A DNA stretch of 61,779 bases, from contig URCM01000004.1 of assembly GCA_900546355.1 (NCBI GenBank), forward strand, positions 1-61,779, written 5' to 3'. Shown here piece by piece: positions 45,239 through 53,701 of the stretch. A model generated the notes under the pieces. That model was given only the letters and a program-made list of their open reading frames with translations, was not told where the DNA came from and searched no databases. The first letter of the stretch is position 1, and each line of letters starts with the position of its first letter. The translations under genes were made by a program, and so were the position numbers. Source of the DNA: an uncultured Bacteroides sp. (GTDB lineage Bacteria; Bacteroidota; Bacteroidia; Bacteroidales; Bacteroidaceae).

Positions 45239-45284
45239 ATTCGCCACAGCGGGAAACGTTTAAACGTTTCCCGCTGTGGCGAAT
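45239..45284. terminator. Perfect 46-base palindrome after proC
   Basis: Positions 45239-45261 and 45262-45284 are exact reverse complements without any loop, centred on GTTTAAAC. It starts 11 bases after the proC stop and ends 18 bases before the next ATG. It can act as a terminator in RNA, or extrude as a cruciform in DNA. No T run follows on the plus strand (TTTGAAAAAG). Confidence 0.85.
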
Positions 45285-45302
45285 TTGAAAAAGAATATAC
45301 TT

Positions 45303-45527
45303 ATGAGAAACAACATTCTGATTACAATGGCATTGCTGATACTGGTCGGACTTGCCGTACAAGGTATCTTTGGAGTAGCCGCTGGCATTTTGGTGTCGGC
45401 GGTAATCGGCATTATCTATGGAGTAGTTAAGAAAAAGAAATTGTTTATCAAGTGGTCGGTCGTGGCATTGGTCATCGATTTGGTCTGCATCATTGCTTTC
45501 TACCTCCGGCTGGTTCAAGTGATGTGA
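45303..45527 (+). CDS. Small two-helix membrane protein
   Basis: The 74-residue product has two hydrophobic segments (ILITMALLILVGLAVQGIFG and VVALVIDLVCIIAFYL) around a Lys-rich loop (VVKKKKLFIKW). ATG 45303 (MRNNIL) is chosen. A GTG at 45276 is in frame but lies inside the perfect palindrome. No family is recognised. Its position directly behind a strong hairpin suggests low or conditional expression, or a promoter I cannot see. Confidence 0.6.
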   Translation: MRNNILITMALLILVGLAVQGIFGVAAGILVSAVIGIIYGVVKKKKLFIKWSVVALVIDLVCIIAFYLRLVQVM

Positions 45528-45589
45528 TGGTTGTGTGTGCGACATACAAAAGACAAGGGCGTTCTATGTCCTAATAATGACTGTTTCCC

Positions 45590-45748
45590 AATTGTCCATT
45601 TCAATTTGATGTATTAGAAAAAGAGGGATTATTAGAACAGAGAGGTAGAGAATATCCGTACCTTTGCCTTATAAAAAGCTCAGATAGAAAAACAGAATGG
45701 AAAAAGAAACGGTTTGAAATGGAATCTGTACTTGATAGATTCCGTTTT
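45590..45748 (+). pseudogene. Possible 3' remnant of a gene
   Basis: In one plus-strand frame the stretch from about 45590 encodes FDVLEKEGLLEQRGREYPY followed by a Lys-rich helix (KSSDRKTEWKKKRFEMESVL). This looks more like coding sequence than random DNA, but it has no start codon, is preceded by a TGA and runs antisense into the end of rnc. It may be the tail of a lost gene. The rest of 45528-45700 holds nothing recognisable. Confidence 0.25.
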
Positions 45749-45764
45749 TCAAACTGTTTCTTTT
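45702..45764 (-). terminator. Terminator of rnc, overlapping its 3' end
   Basis: Arms 45702-45719 (AAAAGAAACGGTTTGAAA) and 45747-45764 pair with one mismatch, and GGAATCT pairs with AGATTCC inside. The right arm contains the last codons and stop of rnc, so the hairpin begins within the coding region. Confidence 0.75.
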
Positions 45765-46714
45765 GTGTTTTCTTCATTAGTTTCGGCTTCTTTGAAAGCG
45801 GCTTCTTCCGCTTCGGCGATGATACGCTCGGTGTCGCTGTAGCGTTCGGTCAGGATTTCCTCACGGATGTCAACGGTTTCACTTTCGGTTGTTTCCGTTG
45901 AGGATTCTTTTGCTGGGCTTTCTTCTGTATAGTAAGCCGGCTCTGTGGCTTTTTCCCGTTCTGTCTTTGCCTGGAAGATGGCATCGATGAATTTAGGGTC
46001 TTTCTTTATCTTCAGTAAAGTTTCTTGGGCTGCTTCTTGTTGCGATTCTTTTTTGGAATATCCTTTTCCCGAACCTGCCGGAATGTTCTCCACCAATATT
46101 TGGGTGTTGAATACCGGGTTTTGGTCTTCGTCTACCGCCTGGTTGATGAGCTTGAAGGTTATCTCAAACTTGTTTTTCTGGCTCCATTCGATGAGTTTTG
46201 ACTTGAAGTTGACCTCTTTGCGCGAAATCTTCTCTAAATCCAGGTATTGGTTGATGATGCGTTCTTCCATGAATTTTTTGCAAGCGCGATAGCCTTGGTC
46301 TAAGTAGAGGGCGCCAATCAATGCTTCGAATGCGTTGCCACCCATATAATTGTTGTGGGAAGACTGGCGGGAACTGAACTTTACTAATTTGTCCAATCCT
46401 ATTTGTCGGGCTACATGGTTCAGGGTTTCTCTTTGCACGATTTTCGACCGTGTGTTGGTAAGGAATCCTTCTCGTTTACCTTCGAACCGTTTGTACACAA
46501 TATCGGCTACCACGGCATCCAGTACGGCATCGCCAAGGAACTCCAAGCGTTCATTGTTCAACAAGCGTCCTTTTTCGTTCTTGATAGAAGACGACTTGTG
46601 AAGCAATGCCTGTTTGTAGAGGTCGATGTTGCGCGGATAAAATCCGGTCATTCGGTAAAAACAAAGATAAGGCTCCTTGTCCTTGTGGAAGAGGAGTCTT
46701 ATCTTATTTATCAT
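45749..46714 (-). CDS. rnc: Ribonuclease III with long acidic C-terminal tail
   Basis: RNase III cleaves double-stranded RNA, including rRNA precursors. With ATG 46714 the protein has 321 residues. The signature ERLEFLGDAVL lies at 55-65, NAFEALIGALYLDQG near 125, and a double-stranded RNA-binding domain at about 168-238 ending in KESQQEAAQETLLKI. About 80 further residues (240-321) form an extension dominated by Glu, Thr and Ser (ESSTETTESETVD, IIAEAEEAAFKEAE) that canonical enzymes of about 225-250 residues lack. A GTG at 46726 is an alternative start three bases after the fabF stop. It is the last gene of the acpP-fabF-rnc operon. Confidence 0.92.
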   Translation of the reverse strand: MINKIRLLFHKDKEPYLCFYRMTGFYPRNIDLYKQALLHKSSSIKNEKGRLLNNERLEFLGDAVLDAVVADIVYKRFEGKREGFLTNTRSKIVQRETLNHVARQIGLDKLVKFSSRQSSHNNYMGGNAFEALIGALYLDQGYRACKKFMEERIINQYLDLEKISRKEVNFKSKLIEWSQKNKFEITFKLINQAVDEDQNPVFNTQILVENIPAGSGKGYSKKESQQEAAQETLLKIKKDPKFIDAIFQAKTEREKATEPAYYTEESPAKESSTETTESETVDIREEILTERYSDTERIIAEAEEAAFKEAETNEENTKETV

Positions 46715-46729
46715 ATTGCTAAACACAGT

Positions 46730-47995
46730 TTATTCAGTGTATTTTTTAACGATTACACATGCATTGTGTCCGCCGAATCCAAATGTATTGCTCAATGCGG
46801 CACGGATGGTACGTTCTTGCGCCTTATTGAAAGTGAAGTTCAGGTTATAGTCGATGTTTTCATCGTTATCCCCTTCTTCATGGTTGATGGTAGGCGGTAC
46901 AATGTCATTCTTTACAGACAATACGCAGGCGATAGCTTCTACTCCTCCGGCAGCACCCAACATGTGTCCGGTCATGGATTTGGTAGAACTGATGTTCAGT
47001 TTGTAAGCATAGTCTCCAAAAAGGGCTTGGATGGCTTTTACTTCCGAAACATCACCTACCGGGGTAGATGTGCCATGCACATTGATATAGTCGATATCTT
47101 CCGGATTCATGCCGGCATCTTCCAGTGCATTGTGCATAACCAGCTTGGCTCCCAAACCTTCGGGATGGGAAGCTGTCAGATGGTGCGCATCGGCAGAAGC
47201 ACCTACACCTGCCAGTTCGGCATAAATCTTTGCGCCACGCGCTTTTGCGTGTTCCAACTCTTCCAGAATCAAGCATCCGGCACCTTCGCCCATGACAAAA
47301 CCATCGCGGCTTCCGCTGAACGGACGAGAGGCATGTTGCGGGTCATCATTGCGGGTAGAAAGGGCATGCATGGCATTGAATCCTCCTACGCCTGCGGGGA
47401 AGATGGCGGCTTCGGCACCACCGGTTACGATGATGTTTGCCTTGCCTAAGCGGATATAGTTGAACGCGTCTGCAATGGCATTCGAAGACGAAGCACATGC
47501 AGAAGTCGTGGTAAAGTTAGGTCCGTGGAAACCATACATGATGGAAATCTGTCCGGAAGCAATGTCGGCAATCATCTTCGGAATGAAGAACGGATTGAAT
47601 TTCGGACCGATTGTATCTTTGGTCTTTTCGTATCCAGCCACTTCTTCTTCGAACGTATGTATACCTCCGATACCTACGCCCAGGATGACTCCGATTTTGT
47701 TCAAGTCTTCTTTTTCCGTATCAAGACCGGCATCTGTTACCGCTTCTTTGGCTGCTACTACCGCATATTGGGTATATAAGTCCATCTTGCGGGCTTCTTT
47801 GCGGTCGATGAAGTCAGTGGCATTGAAGTTTTTCACTTCACAAGCAAACTGAGTCTTGAACTTCGATGCATCAAAATGAGTAATAGGTCCTGCTCCGCTT
47901 ACTCCGTTTATCAGGTTTTCCCAGAATTCGGGAACTGTATTACCTACCGGAGTAACCGCACCAAGACCTGTTACTACTACTCTTTTTAATTCCAT
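46730..47995 (-). CDS. fabF: 3-oxoacyl-[acyl-carrier-protein] synthase II
   Basis: FabF elongates acyl-ACP with malonyl-ACP in fatty-acid synthesis. The 421-residue protein has the nucleophile Cys167 in TTSACASSS, and the two catalytic histidines in VHGTSTPVGD and GHMLGAAGGVEA. The length is normal (about 412-420). It lies 12 bases after acpP and 15 bases before rnc, a gene order known from many bacteria. Confidence 0.96.
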   Translation of the reverse strand: MELKRVVVTGLGAVTPVGNTVPEFWENLINGVSGAGPITHFDASKFKTQFACEVKNFNATDFIDRKEARKMDLYTQYAVVAAKEAVTDAGLDTEKEDLNKIGVILGVGIGGIHTFEEEVAGYEKTKDTIGPKFNPFFIPKMIADIASGQISIMYGFHGPNFTTTSACASSSNAIADAFNYIRLGKANIIVTGGAEAAIFPAGVGGFNAMHALSTRNDDPQHASRPFSGSRDGFVMGEGAGCLILEELEHAKARGAKIYAELAGVGASADAHHLTASHPEGLGAKLVMHNALEDAGMNPEDIDYINVHGTSTPVGDVSEVKAIQALFGDYAYKLNISSTKSMTGHMLGAAGGVEAIACVLSVKNDIVPPTINHEEGDNDENIDYNLNFTFNKAQERTIRAALSNTFGFGGHNACVIVKKYTE

Positions 47996-48007
47996 ATACA
48001 GAATTAC

Positions 48008-48244
48008 TTATTTTGCGTTTGCTTCGATGTAAGAGATAGCGTCGCCTACAGTCTGGATTTTTTCTGCCTGGTCATCAGGGATAGAAATACCGAATTCTTT
48101 TTCGAATTCCATGATCAATTCTACAGTATCCAAAGAGTCTGCACCCAAATCATTAGTGAAGCTAGCAGTCGGAGTAACTTCTGATTCTTCTACACCCAGT
48201 TTATCAACGATAATTTTCTGTACTTTTGATGCGATTTCAGACAT
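48008..48244 (-). CDS. acpP: Acyl carrier protein
   Basis: ACP carries growing acyl chains on a phosphopantetheine arm. The 78-residue acidic protein has the attachment site [11 protein letters not shown] with Ser37, flanked by the usual helices. It is the first gene of the acpP-fabF-rnc operon, with a near-consensus -7 element (TTCCTTTG on the minus strand, 48297-48304) 53 bases upstream. Confidence 0.96.
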   Translation of the reverse strand: MSEIASKVQKIIVDKLGVEESEVTPTASFTNDLGADSLDTVELIMEFEKEFGISIPDDQAEKIQTVGDAISYIEANAK

Positions 48245-48296
48245 AATTTTCTTGTTTTAAGTTTATAAATAGAATAAATTTGTTTAATTTTCGGTG

Positions 48297-48304
48297 CAAA
48301 GGAA
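48297..48304 (-). promoter_or_regulatory. Predicted -7 element for acpP-fabF-rnc
   Basis: The minus strand reads TTCCTTTG, seven of eight to TAnnTTTG. A divergent near-match for purN (TTTCTTTG, 48350-48357) lies 45 bases away on the other strand. Confidence 0.45.
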
Positions 48305-48397
48305 TAAATATTTCTTGTTCTATACAAATATTCGGGCAAATAAATGTTGTTTCTTTGCACATTTTTATATATTATGTGCACGAAAAAGGACAAAAAT

Positions 48398-48967
48398 ATG
48401 AAAAATATCGCAATTTTAGCATCGGGCGAAGGTACGAATGCCGAACGGATTATCCGTTATTTCAAAGAGAAAGAAGAGATTAATGTGGCGGTGGTCATTG
48501 CATCGCGTGCTTCCGCAGGAGTGATTAAGCGGGTTGAGCTTTTGCATGTTCCTTGCAAGGTGGTTGCTTCTGCCGGATTTGCCTCGGGAGAGGCATTGCG
48601 GGTCTTGCAGGAGTATAAGACAGATTGGGTCGTATTGGCGGGTTTCTTATTGCGCATTCCTGGTGACATTTTACGTGCTTATCCGCAACGGATAGTCAAT
48701 ATACATCCCTCTTTGCTTCCGAAGTTCGGAGGGAAAGGCATGTATGGTATGCATGTGCACGAAGCAGTATTGGCGGCGGGCGAGAAAGAGAGTGGCATTA
48801 CCATCCAATATATTAATGAACGGTATGACGAGGGCGATTATATCTTTCAGACCCGATGTCCGGTATTGCCCGATGATACGCCTCAAAGCTTGGCAGCCCG
48901 TGTGCATCAGCTGGAATATCAGTACTATCCGGAGGTGATAGAGCGGCTGGTTTTATGCTTGGAGTAA
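48398..48967 (+). CDS. purN: Phosphoribosylglycinamide formyltransferase
   Basis: PurN transfers a formyl group from 10-formyltetrahydrofolate to GAR in purine synthesis. The 189-residue protein has ILASGEGTNAERII at the start and NIHPSLLPKFGGKGMYG with the catalytic His near residue 108. ESGITIQYINERYDEG follows with the conserved Asp. Its size matches the Bacteroidota form (about 190). ATG 48398 (MKNIAIL) is chosen; the frame is open further upstream without family resemblance. Confidence 0.93.
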   Translation: MKNIAILASGEGTNAERIIRYFKEKEEINVAVVIASRASAGVIKRVELLHVPCKVVASAGFASGEALRVLQEYKTDWVVLAGFLLRIPGDILRAYPQRIVNIHPSLLPKFGGKGMYGMHVHEAVLAAGEKESGITIQYINERYDEGDYIFQTRCPVLPDDTPQSLAARVHQLEYQYYPEVIERLVLCLE

Positions 48968-49011
48968 GAAATGTTTAACTTGGAAGATTTTTTAATGTGA
49001 TACAAATGCAT

Positions 49012-49019
49012 TACATTTG
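49012..49019 (+). promoter_or_regulatory. Predicted -7 element for the DUF4254-GT9 genes
   Basis: TACATTTG is a full TAnnTTTG match within the inverted repeat CAAATG-N5-CATTTG (49003-49019). It would give a leader of about 90 nt before the DUF4254 ATG. Confidence 0.5.
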
Positions 49020-49113
49020 CCGAATGTTTCAACCGATTTGATAAAACGGGTTCGTTATGATACCCTTTTTGGATTTTGGGCTGGGTTATTAATCTTATAA
49101 AAACGAAAACAAT

Positions 49114-49719
49114 ATGACTTTTACGGAATTGAGCAATCCCATATTTGTACAAGTGATTGACGATTATCATAAAGAAGATAATGTGGATGCACCGATAGTG
49201 AATCCTTATCCGATGAAAACCATCGAATATTATTTATATTTGAAGTGTTGGATTGATACGGTGCAGTGGCATTTGGAAGATTTAATCCGCAATCCGGAGA
49301 TTGATCCGGTGGAAGCGCTTGCGTTGAAACGCCGCATTGATAAGTCGAATCAAGACCGGACAGATTTGGTGGAGTTGATAGACAGTTATTTTTTAGACCG
49401 GTATAAAGAAGTAAAAATACAGCCGGACGCTACCATCAATACCGAAAGTCCGGCATGGGCGGTAGACCGTTTGTCTATTTTGGCATTGAAGATTTACCAT
49501 ATGGGTAAGGAAGCAGGACGGCAGGATACGGAAGAGGCTCACCGAGTGCAATGTGAAGCCAAGTTGAAAGTGTTATTGGAACAACAGAAAGATTTGTCAT
49601 CGGCTATCGACCGGTTGATAACCGATATTGAGGCGGGACGGAAATACATGAAGGTATATAAGCAGATGAAGATGTATAATGACCCGGCGCTGAACCCCGT
49701 ACTTTATGGTAAAAAGTAA
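49114..49719 (+). CDS. DUF4254 protein
   Basis: A 201-residue, mostly helical, soluble protein without signal peptide. It has the conserved WHLEDLIRNPEIDP and a Asp-rich RRIDKSNQDRTDLVELID region, ending in NPVLYGKK. DUF4254 proteins are found next to glycosyltransferase genes in Bacteroidota; no activity is established. The GT9 gene starts 10 bases after its stop, so the two are very likely co-transcribed and may act together in lipopolysaccharide synthesis. Confidence 0.8.
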   Translation: MTFTELSNPIFVQVIDDYHKEDNVDAPIVNPYPMKTIEYYLYLKCWIDTVQWHLEDLIRNPEIDPVEALALKRRIDKSNQDRTDLVELIDSYFLDRYKEVKIQPDATINTESPAWAVDRLSILALKIYHMGKEAGRQDTEEAHRVQCEAKLKVLLEQQKDLSSAIDRLITDIEAGRKYMKVYKQMKMYNDPALNPVLYGKK

Positions 49720-49729
49720 GTGAGCGGCA

Positions 49730-50752
49730 ATGGCGAAGATATTGGCTATCCGTTTTTCAGCACTGGGGGATGTTGCTATGGCTGTCCCGGTGCTTTATTC
49801 GTTTGCAAAAGCTTATCCTCAACACCAGTTGGTGGTGTTGAGCCGGTCGGCTATGGCACCTTTATTTGCGTATGCTCCCTCCAATCTCCTTTTTAAAGGA
49901 GTGGATTTGAAAAAAGACCATAAAGGCCTGAAAGGCATATTGCGCCTTTATTCGGAGTTGCGCAAAGAAAAGTTTGACGCGGTGGCTGATTTACATGATG
50001 TGCTTCGTAGCAAGGTGTTACGTTTGTGTTTTTGTGCGGATGGTGTCCGGGTGCGTCACATAAATAAAGGTAGAAGGGCAAAGTATAGGTTGGTATCCGG
50101 TAAGTTTAAAACTCCTTTAAAGTCTTCTTTCTGCCGTTATCTGGAGACATTTGAGCACTTAGGTTATCCATTCACATTGCGGTTTTCTTCGATTTTCGAG
50201 TTTGCCCCAGCACCAGAATTACTGGAAGATTGGATAGGGGAGAAGGGGGAAGATAAATGGATTGGCATCGCTCCTTTTGCCGCGCACAAGGGGAAGATTT
50301 ATCCGTTATCCCTTCATCGGGAAGTGGTTGGCCGGCTATCGGCTATCGGCGGTATGCGTATGTTCTTGTTTGGTGGAGGTGATGAAGAAAAAAAAGTGTT
50401 GGATGCGTGGGAGAAAGAGTTCCCTCACGTCACTTCTGTGGTAGGGCGGTTACGGATGCAAGAGGAGTTGGCATTGATGAGCAAATTGGATGTGATGCTG
50501 GCAATGGATTCAGGGAATATGCATTTGGCTTCGTTGGTTGGCGTTCCTGTTGTATCCGTATGGGGGGCTACCCATCCTTATGCGGGCTTTATGGGGTGGA
50601 ATCAGGCGGAAGAAAATGTCGTGCAGTTGGATTTGCCTTGCCGCCCTTGCTCCATTTACGGTAATAAGCCTTGCCGTTGGGGAGATTACCGTTGCCTGAC
50701 GGGTATCCGCCCGGAGGTGATTGTCGGACGGATACGTGTCTTAACCGAGTGA
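49730..50752 (+). CDS. Glycosyltransferase family 9 (heptosyltransferase-like)
   Basis: GT9 enzymes transfer heptose or related sugars to the lipopolysaccharide core on the cytoplasmic face. The 340-residue protein shows the N-terminal RFSALGDVAMAVPVLYSFA and the C-terminal donor-site patterns DSGNMHLASLVGVPVVSVWG and PCSIYGNKPC. The length fits WaaC/WaaF-like enzymes. The specific sugar is unknown. The stop overlaps the convergent ABC transporter gene by 12 bases. Confidence 0.87.
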   Translation: MAKILAIRFSALGDVAMAVPVLYSFAKAYPQHQLVVLSRSAMAPLFAYAPSNLLFKGVDLKKDHKGLKGILRLYSELRKEKFDAVADLHDVLRSKVLRLCFCADGVRVRHINKGRRAKYRLVSGKFKTPLKSSFCRYLETFEHLGYPFTLRFSSIFEFAPAPELLEDWIGEKGEDKWIGIAPFAAHKGKIYPLSLHREVVGRLSAIGGMRMFLFGGGDEEKKVLDAWEKEFPHVTSVVGRLRMQEELALMSKLDVMLAMDSGNMHLASLVGVPVVSVWGATHPYAGFMGWNQAEENVVQLDLPCRPCSIYGNKPCRWGDYRCLTGIRPEVIVGRIRVLTE

Positions 50753-52579
50753 TTGCATATCGTTCAGGCGTTTGTAATATCCCTGTCTCTGTATCAGTTC
50801 ATCGTGAGTCCCATGCTCTACGATTTCCCCGTTGTATAATACATAAATCTCGTCCGCGTTTTTGATGGTAGACAAACGATGGGCAATAGCAATGGTCGTG
50901 CGTGTCTTCATCAGCCGCTCTAATGCTTCTTGCACCAGTCGTTCCGATTCCGTATCAAGTGCGGAAGTGGCTTCGTCCAGAATCAGTATGGGAGGATTCT
51001 TAAGGATGGCACGCGCGATGCTGATGCGCTGGCGCTGGCCGCCCGATAGTTTGCTTCCTCTATCTCCGATATTGGTGTCATATCCTTCTGGCTTTTCCAT
51101 GATGAAGTCGTGTGCGTTCGCTATTTTAGCGGCGGCAACGACTTGTTCCATGGTAGCGTTTTCTACGCCGAATGCGATGTTGTTGAAGAAAGTATCATTG
51201 AAAAGGATGGCTTCTTGGTTGACGTTTCCTATCAGGCTGCGCAGGTCGTGTATCTTGACATCTTTGATATTGATTCCGTCAATGGTGATTTCGCCTTTCT
51301 GTACATCGTGGTAACGGGGAAGCAAGTCAACCAAGGTCGATTTGCCTGAACCGGACTGTCCTACGAGGGCGATGGTCTTGCCTTTCGGAATGGTCAGGTT
51401 GATGTCTTTTAAAACATCTTTTTTCCCATCGTAGCTGAAGGAAATGTTTTTAAATTCTATCCTGTCTTGCAGGTCGTTTAATGTCTCAGGATGAGTCGTT
51501 TCCTTTATGGGGTTCTCGGCTTTCAGGATTTTGTCAATACGCTCCATCGAGGCAAGTCCGCGCGGGATGTTGTAACTGGCTTTCGAAAATTCTTTTAACG
51601 GATTGATGATGCTATACAGGATGACCATGTAAAAGATGAATGTGGAAGCGTCTATTGGCGCATTGTTCGAAAGGATAAGCGAACCTCCGAACCATAGCAC
51701 GGCAACGATGAGCAATGTCCCTAAGAATTCGCTCATCGGGTGAGCGGACGATTGGCGGATGGCTACCTTATTGACAGCGTCGCGGTAATCGTTGCAGCAT
51801 TTTTGAAACCGGTCGGTCATTTTCTTTTCGGCGATGAAGGCTTTGATGATGCGGAGTCCGCCCAATGTCTCTTCTAATTGCGACATGGTGTCACTCCAAC
51901 GGTTTTGCGCGTCAAGCGACTGGCGTTTCAGCGCACGTCCCACTTTTCCCATCACCCATCCCATTGTAGGCAATACCAGGATGGTGAACAAAGTAAGTTG
52001 CCAACTGGTCACTATCAGGGTGGTGAAATAAGAAATAATCAGAATCGGATTCTTCAGCAGCATATCCAATGAACTGGTTACAGAAGTTTCCACTTCGTTT
52101 ACGTCGCCGCTCATGCGGGCAATGATATCTCCTTTCCGTTCTTCAGAAAAGAAACCCAAAGGCAGTTCTACTACCTTTCTATATACCAATAACCGGATAT
52201 CTCTTACCACGCCGGTGCGCAGCGGTATCATGATGGCGGATGAACCGAAGTAGCAGGCTGTTTTCAGCAGTGTCATAAAACCTAAAAACAAGCCGAGGAA
52301 GAGCAAGGTCGTGGCAGGGCCGAATGTGTCTATCAGCCGTGTGGTATAATAATAGAAGTTATTTGTTGCTACGTCTTTCAGGCTGGCGCTGCCCCATTCC
52401 ATGAAGTGGTATACTTTATCGTTGCTTCCGGTCTTGAACAGGATGTTCAGGATAGGAATTAACAGGGAAAAAGAGAAGATGTTGAAAACAGCGGACAATA
52501 CGTTTAATACGATTGACCAACCCAAATATTTTTTATAAGGCGATACGAAACGCCGCATCAGTTGGAAAAATTCTTTCAT
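50741..52579 (-). CDS. msbA: MsbA-type lipid ABC exporter
   Basis: The 612-residue half-transporter has six predicted helices in the first 330 residues. The ATPase follows: Walker A GQSGSGKST at 407-415, signature LSGGQ at 511-515, Walker B LILDEA near 532-537 and the H-loop His567 (AHRLST). Context with LPS glycosyltransferases and an LpxL-type acyltransferase supports lipid A flipping across the inner membrane, though other lipids or peptides are possible. The gene is divergent from the acyltransferase with both promoters in the 87-base gap. Confidence 0.82.
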   Translation of the reverse strand: MKEFFQLMRRFVSPYKKYLGWSIVLNVLSAVFNIFSFSLLIPILNILFKTGSNDKVYHFMEWGSASLKDVATNNFYYYTTRLIDTFGPATTLLFLGLFLGFMTLLKTACYFGSSAIMIPLRTGVVRDIRLLVYRKVVELPLGFFSEERKGDIIARMSGDVNEVETSVTSSLDMLLKNPILIISYFTTLIVTSWQLTLFTILVLPTMGWVMGKVGRALKRQSLDAQNRWSDTMSQLEETLGGLRIIKAFIAEKKMTDRFQKCCNDYRDAVNKVAIRQSSAHPMSEFLGTLLIVAVLWFGGSLILSNNAPIDASTFIFYMVILYSIINPLKEFSKASYNIPRGLASMERIDKILKAENPIKETTHPETLNDLQDRIEFKNISFSYDGKKDVLKDINLTIPKGKTIALVGQSGSGKSTLVDLLPRYHDVQKGEITIDGINIKDVKIHDLRSLIGNVNQEAILFNDTFFNNIAFGVENATMEQVVAAAKIANAHDFIMEKPEGYDTNIGDRGSKLSGGQRQRISIARAILKNPPILILDEATSALDTESERLVQEALERLMKTRTTIAIAHRLSTIKNADEIYVLYNGEIVEHGTHDELIQRQGYYKRLNDMQSLG

Positions 52580-52608
52580 GTCGGTAGCATGGAATGTTTA
52601 ATAATTTG

Positions 52609-52616
52609 CAAAGGTA
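52609..52616 (-). promoter_or_regulatory. Predicted -7 element for msbA
   Basis: The minus strand reads TACCTTTG, a full TAnnTTTG match 30 bases before the ATG at 52579. Confidence 0.6.
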
Positions 52617-52630
52617 ATGGATTTTTTTTG

Positions 52631-52638
52631 TAGTTTTG
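52631..52638 (+). promoter_or_regulatory. Predicted -7 element for the LpxL-type acyltransferase
   Basis: TAGTTTTG is a full TAnnTTTG match 29 bases before the ATG at 52667, back to back with the msbA promoter. Confidence 0.6.
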
Positions 52639-52666
52639 CCTCATAAACCGAAATAAAGCAGTCTTG

Positions 52667-53578
52667 ATGAAATTATTATATTATTTTATTTTTTGCGGAT
52701 GGTTTCTTTTGTCGTTGATACCCTTGCCTGTCTTGTATGTGGTGTCCGATGTATTGTATTTCCCGCTTTACTATGTCGTGCGTTACCGCAGGAAGATTGT
52801 GCGTAAGAACTTGGAAGGTTCGTTTCCGGAAAAGACTCCGGAAGAGATAGTCCGCATCGAGAAGAAGTTTTACCGTTTCTTTTGCGATTGTGTGGTAGAG
52901 AATATTAAATTATTTTCCATGTCCCAAAAGCAAGTGATGCGGCGTATGACTTTTTCGGGAGCGGGCGATATGGTCGCTGATTTGGCGGCAACCGGAAAAA
53001 ACTTCTGCTTTATCTATTTAGGACATTATTGCAATTGGGAATGGATTGCTTCGCTGGCTTATTGGTATCCGGATTCCATCCATTGCGGGCAGATTTACCA
53101 TCCTTTGTATAATAGGGTATTCGATAAATTGTTTCTTTACCTTCGCAACCGTTTTGGCGGAGAATGTATCCCGATGAAAGAGACGTTGCGCCGTATCATT
53201 ACCTTGAAAAGGCAAAAGCAGCCTACTATGATTGGGTTTATAGCTGATCAGGCTCCTAAATGGAACAGCGTGCATCATTGGACCAAGTTCCTGCACCGCG
53301 ACACTTCGTTTTTTATCGGGACAGAACAGATAAGCAAGCAGGTAGGGGCGGTGGTTTACTTTGCCGATGTGAAGCGCATAAAAAGAGGTTATTATCATTG
53401 TGAGCTGAAGCGGATGACACTTTCGCCCGAAGAGTATCCCGATTATGGTCTTACCGACCGTTATGCCGCTATGTTGGAAGAGATGATTCGTCGTGAACCT
53501 GCTTATTGGCTTTGGAGCCATAACCGCTGGAAACGGACGAAAGAAGAATGGGAACGGAGGCAAAACGAGCATGTTTGA
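52667..53578 (+). CDS. Lipid A acyltransferase (LpxL/HtrB family)
   Basis: These inner-membrane enzymes add the secondary acyl chain to Kdo-lipid A. The 303-residue protein has an N-terminal membrane helix (about 3-25) and the catalytic HX4E motif at His120-Glu125 (GHYCNWEW). Later come IADQAPKWNSVHHWTKFL and the C-terminal WLWSHNRWK, both typical of the family. Bacteroidetes lipid A is usually penta-acylated, which fits a single such enzyme, but this is inference. A TTG just before the ATG is ignored as start. Confidence 0.9.
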   Translation: MKLLYYFIFCGWFLLSLIPLPVLYVVSDVLYFPLYYVVRYRRKIVRKNLEGSFPEKTPEEIVRIEKKFYRFFCDCVVENIKLFSMSQKQVMRRMTFSGAGDMVADLAATGKNFCFIYLGHYCNWEWIASLAYWYPDSIHCGQIYHPLYNRVFDKLFLYLRNRFGGECIPMKETLRRIITLKRQKQPTMIGFIADQAPKWNSVHHWTKFLHRDTSFFIGTEQISKQVGAVVYFADVKRIKRGYYHCELKRMTLSPEEYPDYGLTDRYAAMLEEMIRREPAYWLWSHNRWKRTKEEWERRQNEHV

Positions 53579-53589
53579 GCGTGTGCCTA

Positions 53590-53681
53590 AGAAGCTGTTT
53601 TGAATTTATCGCCCAAAGCACACACGAAAACGGATACATCAAGCCAAGAAAAACTTTTTGGAGAAATTCAAAACAGCTTCT
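53590..53681. mobile_element. MITE-like element or bidirectional terminator
   Basis: Perfect 18-base terminal inverted repeats (AGAAGCTGTTTTGAATTT at 53590-53607 and its complement at 53664-53681) enclose 56 bases without coding potential. TAA stands on both sides (TAAGAAGC and GCTTCTAA) and could be a 3-base target duplication. It fills most of the gap between two convergent genes, so it may also act as a terminator. Confidence 0.5.
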
Positions 53682-53701
53682 AAAATGAACCGGCATTTTT
53701 T

